Positions 1-7,951 of a stretch of DNA of 64,000 nucleotides are shown here, piece after piece. Location: assembly GCA_017409785.1 (NCBI GenBank), contig JAFQSD010000001.1, forward strand, positions 248,001-312,000, given 5' to 3'. Numbering within the stretch: the first letter of the stretch is position 1; the number at the start of each line of letters is the position of its first letter. This DNA is from Bacilli bacterium (lineage in GTDB: Bacteria > Bacillota_I > Bacilli_A > RF39 > UBA660). The position numbers and the translations under genes were made by a program. The notes below the pieces were generated by a model. That model searched no databases and was not told the origin of the DNA. It saw only the letters and a program-made list of their open reading frames with translations.

Positions 1-402
1 GATCTAAAATTCTTTAGACAACAAACGATGGGTAAACCCATCATAATGGGTAAAAGAACTTTAGATTCTTTACCCAGACTATTACCAGGAAGACTTCATT
101 TAGTTTTAACTCATCAAGAATTAGAGCCAAATGATCAAATCAAAGTCTTTAGAGATGTTGATAGTTTATTAGAATTTGTTGAAACACTAGGACAAGAAGT
201 AATGGTAATTGGTGGAGCACAAGTATATAAACAAATGCTAGATTTATCAGATAAAATGCTTTTAACTGAAGTAGAAGCTCATGCTGAAGCAGATGTATTC
301 TTCCCAACATTCGATAAAAATGACTGGGATTGTACAGAATTATGTCGTCACGAAGAAGGAGATATTAAATATAAACATCTAGTTTACACAAGAAAAAAAT
401 AA
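1..402 (+). CDS. folA: Dihydrofolate reductase, C-terminal part (5' end outside window)
   Basis: Reduces dihydrofolate to tetrahydrofolate with NADPH in the cytoplasm, supplying one-carbon units for thymidylate and purine synthesis. The reading frame is open from base 1 and begins inside the protein with DLKFFRQQT, followed by GKPIIMGKRTLDSLPR, the typical DHFR strand and helix around the NADPH-binding arginine. The later VMVIGGAQVYKQML is the conserved second nucleotide-binding glycine motif, and the C-terminus YKHLVYTRKK is the usual last strand. About 133 residues are visible, so roughly the first 25-30 are missing to the left. A thymidylate synthase gene would be a common upstream partner but lies outside the window. 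Confidence 0.93.
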   Translation, partial: DLKFFRQQTMGKPIIMGKRTLDSLPRLLPGRLHLVLTHQELEPNDQIKVFRDVDSLLEFVETLGQEVMVIGGAQVYKQMLDLSDKMLLTEVEAHAEADVFFPTFDKNDWDCTELCRHEEGDIKYKHLVYTRKK

Positions 403-477
403 AGAACATTAGTTCATTTTTTTCTATACATTATATTTATAAAATGATAAAATAAAGATAATAAGGAGGAGTAAAAA

Positions 478-1110
478 ATGACAAGACAAGAAATTAAAGT
501 CTGGGCAAAAGAAAAAATTAAAGGAAATATGTGGACCATTTTAGGTGCTATATTAATTGCTAGTTTAGTTGGAAATATAACAACAGCTGTAACAGTTGAA
601 AATGAATTTGTAGCATTCACATTAAGTATTGGTGGAGGTATCTTAGCTTTCTTTATGGAAATTGGTTTAATTAGATATATGACTAATTTTATTAATTCCA
701 AAGAAGCAACTTTTGAACTATTATTTTCTAAATTTAAAGATTGGAAACAAGTAATTATTACATATCTACATCAATTTGTAATGATATTCTTATTTACACT
801 ATTACTAATCATCCCTGGAATTATTAAAGGTTATGGATATGCGCTAGTATCATATATCTTAGCAGATGACTCTACAATTGATTCAAAAGAAGCACTTAAA
901 TTAAGCGAAGAAATGATGAAAGGTCATAAGTGGGAATTATTCGTATTTGGTTTAAGTTTCTTCGGATGGCATTTATTAGCAATATTTACACTTGGTATCC
1001 TAGAAATTTGGATAATGCCATACCAACAAACTGCAACTACAAAGTTCTTACTTAACATAAAAGAAAATTATAAAAAAGCCCCAGCCCAAGAACCAGCAGA
1101 AGTAATCTAA
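478..1110 (+). CDS. DUF975 family integral membrane protein
   Basis: A 210-residue membrane protein of the DUF975 type, whose function is not known. The N-terminus (RQEIKVWAKEKIKGNMW) matches the family pattern of an amphipathic helix ending in a Trp before the first membrane span. Four or five hydrophobic segments follow (around residues 20-45, 50-70, 95-120, 155-180), with the conserved PGIIKGYGYALVSYILADD loop in the middle. The last 20 residues are Lys/Glu/Pro-rich and probably cytoplasmic. It starts 8 bases after AAGGAGGAG and is followed by its own terminator, so it is probably monocistronic. Confidence 0.8.
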   Translation: MTRQEIKVWAKEKIKGNMWTILGAILIASLVGNITTAVTVENEFVAFTLSIGGGILAFFMEIGLIRYMTNFINSKEATFELLFSKFKDWKQVIITYLHQFVMIFLFTLLLIIPGIIKGYGYALVSYILADDSTIDSKEALKLSEEMMKGHKWELFVFGLSFFGWHLLAIFTLGILEIWIMPYQQTATTKFLLNIKENYKKAPAQEPAEVI

Positions 1111-1111
1111 T

Positions 1112-1140
1112 AAAAGATAGTCTAAATGACTATCTTTTTT
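1112..1140 (+). terminator. Rho-independent terminator after DUF975 gene
   Basis: Perfect stem AAAGATAGTC / GACTATCTTT with a 5-base loop, followed by a run of T. It closes the upstream gene and separates it from the sortase gene. Confidence 0.85.
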
Positions 1141-1164
1141 ATTGTAAACAAGATTTTTCTTTAC

Positions 1165-1194
1165 TTGACTATTAATAAAATACTAGTGTATATT
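1165..1194 (+). promoter_or_regulatory. Probable sigma-A promoter for the sortase gene
   Basis: TTGACT at 1165-1170 and TATATT at 1189-1194 are separated by 18 bases. A second TATAAT lies at 1200-1205, too near the start codon at 1218 to leave a normal leader. Confidence 0.4.
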
Positions 1195-1217
1195 TTAGAT
1201 ATAATAGGGGTGATAAT

Positions 1218-2027
1218 ATGAATAATCAACAACCAAATCTTAAACCTAAAAGAAGAAAAAGAAAAAACAGTTTTCTAAAATCATTACTAACATTTGTTAT
1301 TATATTTGGTTTATGTGTAGGTGGATATTACTTATATGAATGGTATAACCAAAAGAATTATGAAATACCAGGGGTAGAGGAATTAAAAAATAAAAAAGAA
1401 GAAATAAATTATAGTGATAAAGATGATTATCAATTTAATTTAAATACTTATGTCAATGAACTTCCGACTGCAAGAAGTCAGTATGGTAATACTGACATTA
1501 TGGCAAAATTAGAAATTCCAGGTTTAGAAATCTCAACATATGTCACAAGAACAGTAAACAATGAATATTACTTAGATCATAGTGTTTATAAACAAAGAGA
1601 TGGTATTGGTTACCCATTTATTGACTATAGAAATACTAATCTAGATACTGCAAAGCAAATAAACATATATGGCCATAACTCTCAAGTAGAATCACTTCAT
1701 GATAAACTAGAGCTAATTAATTTGAGAGCTTATTTAGATAAAAACTTCTTTGAAAACTACAAATACATGTATTTAAGTACCGATCAGGCTAAATACAAGT
1801 ATCGTGTCGAAGCAGTTAAAGTTGTAACAGCAGCAGATCCAGAACACATGAAAGTCATATTCTATAGTGATGCAGACTTTATAAATCATTCTAGAAAACT
1901 ATATCAAAACACCACATATATTAGAGAAGATACAAGAGTAACAAAAGATGATAAGTTACTAATACTACAAATCTGTAATTATAATCCCGCAAATTCTTAT
2001 CTAATTGTAATTGGTAAACAAGTATAA
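1218..2027 (+). CDS. Class B sortase (transpeptidase)
   Basis: Membrane-anchored cysteine transpeptidase that attaches surface proteins to the cell wall. Residues 1-20 are strongly basic, 21-40 form one membrane span, and the catalytic domain follows outside (about 90-269). The class B features visible are YPFIDYRN, the catalytic histidine in IYGHNSQ (H153) and the catalytic cysteine in LQICNY (C253), which replaces the usual TLSTC. The arginine that normally sits just before the last strand is not visible: the C-terminal segment reads NPANSYLIVIGKQV. It lies just upstream of a large protein with an IPNTG sorting signal, which is the obvious substrate. The gene has its own terminator at 2031. 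Confidence 0.88.
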   Translation: MNNQQPNLKPKRRKRKNSFLKSLLTFVIIFGLCVGGYYLYEWYNQKNYEIPGVEELKNKKEEINYSDKDDYQFNLNTYVNELPTARSQYGNTDIMAKLEIPGLEISTYVTRTVNNEYYLDHSVYKQRDGIGYPFIDYRNTNLDTAKQINIYGHNSQVESLHDKLELINLRAYLDKNFFENYKYMYLSTDQAKYKYRVEAVKVVTAADPEHMKVIFYSDADFINHSRKLYQNTTYIREDTRVTKDDKLLILQICNYNPANSYLIVIGKQV

Positions 2028-2030
2028 AAA

Positions 2031-2067
2031 AAACAAGTAAGTTTGATATTTAAACTTGCTTGTTTTT
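2031..2067 (+). terminator. Terminator after sortase gene
   Basis: Long hairpin, AACAAGTAAGTTT pairing with AAACTTGCTTGTT (one wobble), followed by T-rich sequence. Confidence 0.85.
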
Positions 2068-2121
2068 GCATTTTGTGGTTAAATCATATTATGAGAATAT
2101 AAGTATAGGAGAGTAGAAAAT

Positions 2122-2481
2122 ATGGCATATGGTATAACAAGTGAATCACAATTAATTGATATCTATACTATTATGGATGGAATTAATAAATATCGTACAG
2201 CTATTGAAGGGTTTGGGACATGTGGTCAAAAGGTAATTCATGCAAGTGAAATATGTACTGCGGAAGCAATGTCTATTGACAACGATACATTGCAATATCC
2301 AATTGAAGCATTAGGTACAGAAATTCAAAATCTTAAGGATCAATTAAATGCAATAGCAGACGAGGTTTTATATGAAGCCCAATTAGTTCGTCAAAATCAA
2401 TATAATGAATTAGTAGAGTATCAAAGACAACAAGCATTGTTGCAACAACAGCAACAACAACAAGGGCAAACAAATCCATAG
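2122..2481 (+). CDS. Small helical protein, possible type VII secretion (WXG100-like) partner
   Basis: A 119-residue protein without signal peptide or membrane span. It is predicted to be almost entirely helical and ends in a run of glutamines. No clear W-x-G turn is seen, so membership of the WXG100 family is not proven. Context supports a role as a small partner of type VII (Ess-like) secreted proteins: it sits 10 bases upstream of a 988-residue protein with a similar helical start, and that gene is followed by a DUF4176 gene, a family linked to type VII loci. The start follows AGGAGAG. No EssC-type ATPase is visible in this window, so the machinery, if present, is elsewhere. Confidence 0.5.
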   Translation: MAYGITSESQLIDIYTIMDGINKYRTAIEGFGTCGQKVIHASEICTAEAMSIDNDTLQYPIEALGTEIQNLKDQLNAIADEVLYEAQLVRQNQYNELVEYQRQQALLQQQQQQQGQTNP

Positions 2482-2491
2482 GAGGTAGACG

Positions 2492-5458
2492 ATGGCTAAA
2501 TTAAAATATAATGCAACATTAGTTCAAAATACAATCGATGAATTAGGTGCTGCTAGTAATCAATTAGTAAATACTGAAGATGAAATGCGTTCTGCATTAA
2601 CAATAATTGCCAATGCACAAGGTATTCATCATGTTCATACGGATACACTATTTAATACTCTTGGATTTCCAACAGCATGTCAAGATATGATTGAAGATAC
2701 AGTTACTCAATTAAAAAGCAGAGCAGCAGAAATTGAAGAATACAACAAAGAATACGAAAATGCATCTTTCTTGGAAAAACTTGGTTCAACAGCTGGTTTA
2801 TTCCTAACAAAAATTTGTGAAGGGTTTGCTTCAGCTGGAGAACAAATTGTTGATGGTTTTGCATCAATCATTGGATTAGGTGCTGGATTAATTTCCAAAG
2901 ATGCTCAAAATAGTATTGGTAACTTTATCAAAAAAGATCATGTTGGTGACTTCTTTGGAAACTTATATGATACAAGTTTAAAAGGTATGGTAATAAAAAG
3001 CTGGGCCTCGGAAAAAGGTTTAGCATGTAATATATTTAAAGGTGTTGGTACCGGACTTGGATATGCTGCAGCCCTTGCAGTAACAGGTGGTATTGCTGGA
3101 GGAGTTTCTACAGGAACTGTAGTTGGTGCAAAAGCATGTGCCGCAACATTGATGTCTTCACTTCCAGCAGCCGCAACAGTAGCAGGAATCGCTGGAATTG
3201 GAGCTGGAACTCAAGCCGGATTAAAAGGCGGTTGGGATTATGGAGATGCGTTCTGTTACGGAATTAAGTATGGAGCAATTCAAGCAGGAACAACTGTAGC
3301 ATTCTCACTTGCTTTTAAAGCGTTATCTAAGGGATGGCAAATCTTAAAAACTAAGATGAAAGGAACTGCTAACTCTACAGCACTAACAGTAATAGATGAT
3401 GCTGCTGGAGCAGGCGGAACAACAGGAGGAACTAATCCATCTAATCCAACTGGTTCAACAGGAGGGCCTACTGGTAATGCCGGTGGAGCAACAGGAGGAA
3501 CTACTGGTGCAACTGGAACACCTGGTGCAACAGGAACAGCTGCTAAAGCAGGAATGTTCAAACAAAGCTATACCGCCCAAAATGGAAAAGCTTATACATG
3601 TTTAGATGACGTATGGGATGATGTAGTAGGAGGAAATCTTTCTAAATCGCAATTACGTGATGTTATAAAAAATACAGTTGGTCTTGACGACAGTGGAGTA
3701 GGACATGCATTTATGGCAGATGCCTTAAATGTAATGAAAGGTAATCCTCCATCAGCAGTTGGCTGGAGAACAATGGCAACATCAATGGATGATACAGTGT
3801 CTGCTGCAGCAGGAACCGGTTCTGGAACAACAATTAATCCAAATGGTCCAACTACAACAACAACTACAACAACAGGAGGAGTTGCAGATGAAATGTTTAA
3901 TTCAGCTTCATCTTCAACATCTGGACCTGGAACTCAATTATCAACTGAATTAGTAGAATCAGCAACAACATCTAACCCAGGAACTCAATTATCAACTACA
4001 TTAGATGATACATTGGGAGCAGGATTAGATGATACAGTTGGAGCTGGATTAGATGATACATTAGCTGCAAGCTTAGATGACACAGTTGGTGCAACAACAA
4101 CTGGAGGTCAAACATATACAAAGGCTGACCTAAGTAAAGTTAAGAGCAGCATGGATCAAATGGGAGAAAGATTAATGCAAAGACACGATGCATTAACATC
4201 AGCACAATCTGCATTGGATGATGCTATTGCAAACGGAGCAGATGATGCAACTGTAACATCGCTTCGTCAAGCCGTTGATAAAGCTCAAACAGCTTATACA
4301 AGACAATATGATAGTTTAGTTGCAAAACAACAACAATATGTAGATATGACTTCAAGCGGACAATTCAACAAGATTGGAACAGAAGGAACACATAAATTGA
4401 TTATAGGAGACGATGTTATAGCTGGTGATGGATCGGTAGCTGGAAACGTTACAACAATGAGAGCAGGAACAACAACAGCTAATGGAACAGTTGAATATAG
4501 ACCAAATTGGACAAACGCAACTGCTAAAGCAGAAGGACAAATTAATGCTAGAGAGTTTGCAAAACTACTTGATGATCAATATGGTCCAGTAGCACCAACT
4601 CCAATACCAACAGCACCTTCAACAGCACTTGCAACAATTGGACCTACAGGATTAGCAACAATTGCACCAAAAGGACCAACAGGACTAGCAACAATTGCTC
4701 CACAAGGCCCAACAGCAATCGCAACAATTGGACCTACAGGACTAGCAACAATTGCTCCTCAAGGCCCAACAGGATTAGCAACAATTGCACCAAAAGGCCC
4801 AACAGCAATTGCAACAATAGCACCTACAGTTACACCAGGACCTATTGTTACAATCGCACCTACAGTTGTACCATCAATAGTACCAACTATTACGATTGCA
4901 CCTACAATAGCACCTGCAGTTATCCCTGCAAAAGGAGATACAATTATCTTCGGAGTTGTACAACCAGAAGAAATAACACCAACTGTTACAATTACACCGG
5001 TGCCTGTTCCAACTATAACAACAGCACCACCAATAATTATTACTACAACACCAGTAATAACAACACCACCGCCAGTAATAATTACAACAACTCCACCAAT
5101 TATAACAACAGCGCCACCAATAATAACAACAGCTCCGCCAGTTATCACAACTGCACCACCAGTGGTAACAACACCACCGCCAGTAGTAATTACAACACCA
5201 CCACCGGTAGCAGTTACAACAACTCCACCAGTAGTAACAACTACACCACCAATCGATCAAGAATATGTTCCAATTCCAAATACAGGAATCGGTTCACCAA
5301 GTTCTCCAAGATTTGGTTCTGCACCACTTATAGCTGGAGCAGTAGCAGGAGTTGCTGGAGTAGTAGGTGGAAGCTTACTAAGTAAGAGAAATCAAAAATA
5401 CTACGACGAAGATGAAGAACGTGAAAGAAAACATAAAAAAGAAGAAAGTGAGGAGTAA
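2492..5458 (+). CDS. Large sortase-anchored surface protein with helical N-terminus and Thr/Pro-rich stalk
   Basis: A 988-residue surface protein. Residues 1-90 are helical and resemble an LXG/WXG-type export domain, and there is no Sec signal peptide. A glycine/alanine-rich hydrophobic region follows (about 100-260), then a collagen-like Gly/Thr/Pro stretch (305-350), LDDT-type repeats around 500-530 and a helical coiled segment (about 550-620). Next come tandem repeats of GPTGLATIAP(K/Q) and a long Thr/Pro/Ile stalk. The C-terminus is a cell-wall sorting signal: IPNTG, a hydrophobic span (APLIAGAVAGVAGVVGGSLL) and a basic then acidic tail. The start follows AGGAGG. It is probably co-transcribed with the small gene before it and the DUF4176 gene after it, and is probably anchored by the sortase at 1218. 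Confidence 0.72.
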   Translation: MAKLKYNATLVQNTIDELGAASNQLVNTEDEMRSALTIIANAQGIHHVHTDTLFNTLGFPTACQDMIEDTVTQLKSRAAEIEEYNKEYENASFLEKLGSTAGLFLTKICEGFASAGEQIVDGFASIIGLGAGLISKDAQNSIGNFIKKDHVGDFFGNLYDTSLKGMVIKSWASEKGLACNIFKGVGTGLGYAAALAVTGGIAGGVSTGTVVGAKACAATLMSSLPAAATVAGIAGIGAGTQAGLKGGWDYGDAFCYGIKYGAIQAGTTVAFSLAFKALSKGWQILKTKMKGTANSTALTVIDDAAGAGGTTGGTNPSNPTGSTGGPTGNAGGATGGTTGATGTPGATGTAAKAGMFKQSYTAQNGKAYTCLDDVWDDVVGGNLSKSQLRDVIKNTVGLDDSGVGHAFMADALNVMKGNPPSAVGWRTMATSMDDTVSAAAGTGSGTTINPNGPTTTTTTTTGGVADEMFNSASSSTSGPGTQLSTELVESATTSNPGTQLSTTLDDTLGAGLDDTVGAGLDDTLAASLDDTVGATTTGGQTYTKADLSKVKSSMDQMGERLMQRHDALTSAQSALDDAIANGADDATVTSLRQAVDKAQTAYTRQYDSLVAKQQQYVDMTSSGQFNKIGTEGTHKLIIGDDVIAGDGSVAGNVTTMRAGTTTANGTVEYRPNWTNATAKAEGQINAREFAKLLDDQYGPVAPTPIPTAPSTALATIGPTGLATIAPKGPTGLATIAPQGPTAIATIGPTGLATIAPQGPTGLATIAPKGPTAIATIAPTVTPGPIVTIAPTVVPSIVPTITIAPTIAPAVIPAKGDTIIFGVVQPEEITPTVTITPVPVPTITTAPPIIITTTPVITTPPPVIITTTPPIITTAPPIITTAPPVITTAPPVVTTPPPVVITTPPPVAVTTTPPVVTTTPPIDQEYVPIPNTGIGSPSSPRFGSAPLIAGAVAGVAGVVGGSLLSKRNQKYYDEDEERERKHKKEESEE
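4630..4820 (+). repeat. Tandem in-frame repeats encoding GPTGLATIAP-type units
   Basis: About six imperfect copies of a unit of 30-36 bases encode (G/A)PTGLATIAPKG and close variants. They begin the rigid stalk of the surface protein and give way to a Thr/Pro/Ile-rich low-complexity tract at about 4980-5260. Copy number could vary between strains. Confidence 0.75.
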
Positions 5459-5462
5459 CCAC

Positions 5463-5774
5463 ATGAAAGAAGAAAGATTTTTACCAATAGGTACAATAGT
5501 TATTTTAAAAAACGGAACAAGAAAAGTTATGATTACCAGTTATTTAATAATATCTGGAGGAAAAGACAAAGATAAAGAACAAAAAATGTTTGACTACGGT
5601 GGTTGCCCATATCCAGCAGGAATTATTGAAAGTAATTATGCAGTTGGTTTCAATCACGATCAAATAGAAAAAGTAGTTCATATGGGACACGTTGATGAAG
5701 AACAAAAAGAATTAAACGAAATTCTAAACAAAAACTACAACGACTTCCACGGACTAATTAAAAAACCAGAATAA
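5463..5774 (+). CDS. DUF4176 family protein (type VII secretion-associated)
   Basis: A 103-residue protein matching the DUF4176 pattern: LPIGTIVILKNGTRKVMI at the N-terminus, then FDYGGCPYPAGI and FNHDQIEKVV. This family is commonly encoded beside Ess-type secretion genes and their LXG effectors in Bacillota, but its function is not established. I chose the ATG at 5463 because GAGGAG lies 9 bases upstream; a longer version from 5412 would overlap the preceding gene by almost 50 bases. It is the last gene of the surface-protein operon and is closed by a terminator. Confidence 0.75.
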   Translation: MKEERFLPIGTIVILKNGTRKVMITSYLIISGGKDKDKEQKMFDYGGCPYPAGIIESNYAVGFNHDQIEKVVHMGHVDEEQKELNEILNKNYNDFHGLIKKPE

Positions 5775-5801
5775 AAAAAGAAAGGCTTGACCTTTCTTTT
5801 T
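5775..5801 (+). terminator. Terminator of the surface-protein operon
   Basis: AAAGAAAGG / CCTTTCTTT stem with loop CTTGA and T-run. It may also serve the convergent rnhC gene. Confidence 0.8.
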
Positions 5802-5806
5802 GTTTT

Positions 5807-6718
5807 TTAAAAAACTAATGTATGTAAAATTCTATCTGTATTTTTAAAATTAAATTTAGCTATTTCCTTAAGTTTATCTTTTCCATATTTTTCAACAACT
5901 TCTTCTCCAATAGAATCAACGTCTTTACCAGCACCCTTAGGAAGAGGTATATGTATTTCATCACAAATCTTATCAAATTCTTTTAAGAATAAATATCTAC
6001 TAATAATCGAACCACATGCAACAGCAAGATTTTTATCTTCTGCTTTAGTCATAAATGTAATATTTCTTTGAATAGTACTAATACCATCTAAATATTCATA
6101 ATATCTAGCTTCTCTAGCAAACTCATCAACTATTATATAATCAATACTTGGTTTTTCTTCTTGCATCAATCTATATAATACTTTATTATGCATAATTGCT
6201 TTAATCTTATTCATATTAACATCTTTAGTATATTTTTCATTATATTCTTTATTACTTAAAATTACACTTCGATATTTAATTCTTTTAGCAATTTCAGGAG
6301 CAATCTTTAATATCTTACTATCATCAATCTTTTTAGAATCTCCAACACCTAAGCTTTCAAGGAAAGAAATTTCTTCTTTTGGAACATAACATGCAGTAAC
6401 AACTATAGGGCCAAAGTAATCTCCAGTTCCAACTTCGTCACTTCCAACAGCACTACAATTATAATACTTTTGATCTGCTTTCTTTTGTTCTTCTTTCTTT
6501 TCTTTTGTATTATCTAATATTGTACCCCACATAGCTGCATCTACATCAGCACTTGTTCCTTGAAACATACACTTACCAGATTCATATAAAGTAATAACTG
6601 TATCTTCTTCTTGTGCTTGAAAAACAACATATGGAATAACTTTATCACGTCTCTTATCTTTATAATATTCAATCATTTTTTCTTTAACTTCATCATTTAC
6701 TTTAATAACAACGTTCAT
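5807..6718 (-). CDS. rnhC: Ribonuclease HIII
   Basis: Endonuclease that removes RNA from RNA-DNA hybrids in the cytoplasm, using Mg2+ or Mn2+. At 303 residues it has the normal length for HIII. The N-terminal substrate-binding domain (about 1-90, TBP-like) contains SGKCMFQGTSADVDAAMW. The catalytic domain begins with SAVGSDEVGTGDYFGPIVV, carrying the first acidic residues DE. The third acidic residue lies in IIVDEFA, and ACGSIISRYLFL is the conserved helix after it. AGAGGTG lies 8 bases before the start. It converges on the surface-protein operon and is divergent from cvpA. Confidence 0.95.
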   Translation of the reverse strand: MNVVIKVNDEVKEKMIEYYKDKRRDKVIPYVVFQAQEEDTVITLYESGKCMFQGTSADVDAAMWGTILDNTKEKKEEQKKADQKYYNCSAVGSDEVGTGDYFGPIVVTACYVPKEEISFLESLGVGDSKKIDDSKILKIAPEIAKRIKYRSVILSNKEYNEKYTKDVNMNKIKAIMHNKVLYRLMQEEKPSIDYIIVDEFAREARYYEYLDGISTIQRNITFMTKAEDKNLAVACGSIISRYLFLKEFDKICDEIHIPLPKGAGKDVDSIGEEVVEKYGKDKLKEIAKFNFKNTDRILHTLVF

Positions 6719-6813
6719 AAAAACACCTCTTAATTTCCTTAATAACTTACCTAAAGATATTATAGCATAAATTACTTAAATAGTTTATAATTAAAATATA
6801 GGAGGTATAAAAT

Positions 6814-7533
6814 ATGAGTATGATCGACATAGCCATTATTTTAGCATTAATACTATTTCCTGTAATAGGATATATTAGAGGAGTTATAAAAGAAACAGTC
6901 TCATTAGTAGGACTAATTGCCATATTTATAATTTCCTATACATTTAAAGAAGAAATAGGTAATGTTTTATGTAAATTTTTGCCATTCTTACCATTCAGTG
7001 GAAATATTAAAGGATTAGTCTCATTAAATATCCTCATATACCAAATGGTAGGTTTTATTTCCATATTTAGTATATTATTTATTGCTTATCAAATAATATT
7101 ATTAGTATCAGGTCTACTCCAAAAAATAATTGAATGGACAAAGATCTTAGATAAACCATCTAAAATACTAGGAGCTATAGTAGGTGGAGTATGTGGTTAT
7201 GTAATAGTCTTCGCAGTACTATTAGTAAGTGTGGTTGCTTTCCAAAACCACGATGAAATGAAAAAAAGTTTTTTATCTAAAATAATCGTTTATAAAACAC
7301 CTATAGTTTCTAACTATACCAAAGATATCTCTGATACAGTAAATAATGTTTACGATTTAGTAGAAGATTTAGAGAATGAAGAAATATCAATTAATAAAGC
7401 AAACTTAGAAATAATAGATACAATGATAAAATATGATGTTGTATCTAAAAAGACAGTAGAACAATTAGTAGTTTTAGATAAACTAAAAAAAGTGAAAGGA
7501 CTAGACAAAGTTCTAGATAAATATGAAGAATGA
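6814..7533 (+). CDS. CvpA family membrane protein
   Basis: A 239-residue membrane protein of the CvpA (colicin V production) family, whose exact role in Gram-positives is unclear. Four hydrophobic segments are visible in the first 160 residues. The N-terminal pattern is typical: IDIAIILALILFPVIGYIRG, with a Gly-Arg-Gly turn after the first span. The C-terminal 80 residues are charged and probably cytoplasmic. In Bacillus, cvpA lies near mutS2 and trxA; here its last bases overlap trxA (ATGA), so the two are translationally coupled. An rnhC-cvpA-trxA neighbourhood is common in Bacilli, though mutS2 is missing between them. Confidence 0.85.
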   Translation: MSMIDIAIILALILFPVIGYIRGVIKETVSLVGLIAIFIISYTFKEEIGNVLCKFLPFLPFSGNIKGLVSLNILIYQMVGFISIFSILFIAYQIILLVSGLLQKIIEWTKILDKPSKILGAIVGGVCGYVIVFAVLLVSVVAFQNHDEMKKSFLSKIIVYKTPIVSNYTKDISDTVNNVYDLVEDLENEEISINKANLEIIDTMIKYDVVSKKTVEQLVVLDKLKKVKGLDKVLDKYEE

Positions 7534-7829
7534 AATATATAGAAAAAACTGAAGAATTTGATGAAATAATAAAAAATAATTTAGTATTAGTAGATTTTTA
7601 TGCTACTTGGTGTGGCCCATGTCAAATGTTATCACCAATACTAGAGGAATTAGAAAAAGAAAATAAAAATCTAACTATCGTAAAAATAGATGTAGATAAA
7701 AATGAAACTCTTGCCAGAAGTCACGGAGTAATGTCTATTCCAACTATTGAAATTTATAAAGAAGGAACTCTTACGAATAAACAAATAGGGTACCTATCAA
7801 AAGAAGAATTACAAGACTTATTAAAGTAA
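7530..7829 (+). CDS. trxA: Thioredoxin
   Basis: Small dithiol oxidoreductase that reduces disulfides in cytoplasmic proteins. The 99-residue length and fold are standard: VDFYATWCGPCQML with the WCGPC active site near residue 30, and the cis-proline segment MSIPTIEIYK. The start codon overlaps the stop of cvpA by four bases (ATGA), so translation is coupled. No thioredoxin reductase gene is visible in the window. Confidence 0.95.
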   Translation: MKYIEKTEEFDEIIKNNLVLVDFYATWCGPCQMLSPILEELEKENKNLTIVKIDVDKNETLARSHGVMSIPTIEIYKEGTLTNKQIGYLSKEELQDLLK

Positions 7830-7951
7830 GTCTTTTTCTTTTCTAGAAATTATGTAAAAAATAGTAAATAAAACACGATTTTTCTTTTTCTAATACACGT
7901 TTAGTAGTATAATTAACTTGTCGACTGACAATAAGGAGGATCAAGAATAGT

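Noticed and set aside
403..425. Terminator after folA
   Set aside because: Only a 4-bp stem (GAAC/GTTC) before a T-run; too weak to claim.
4759..5260. Long open frames on the minus strand opposite the Thr/Pro-rich stalk
   Set aside because: They are mirror images of the low-complexity repeats, with unnatural compositions (Val/Ile/Gly or Trp/Cys/Tyr), and no RBS.
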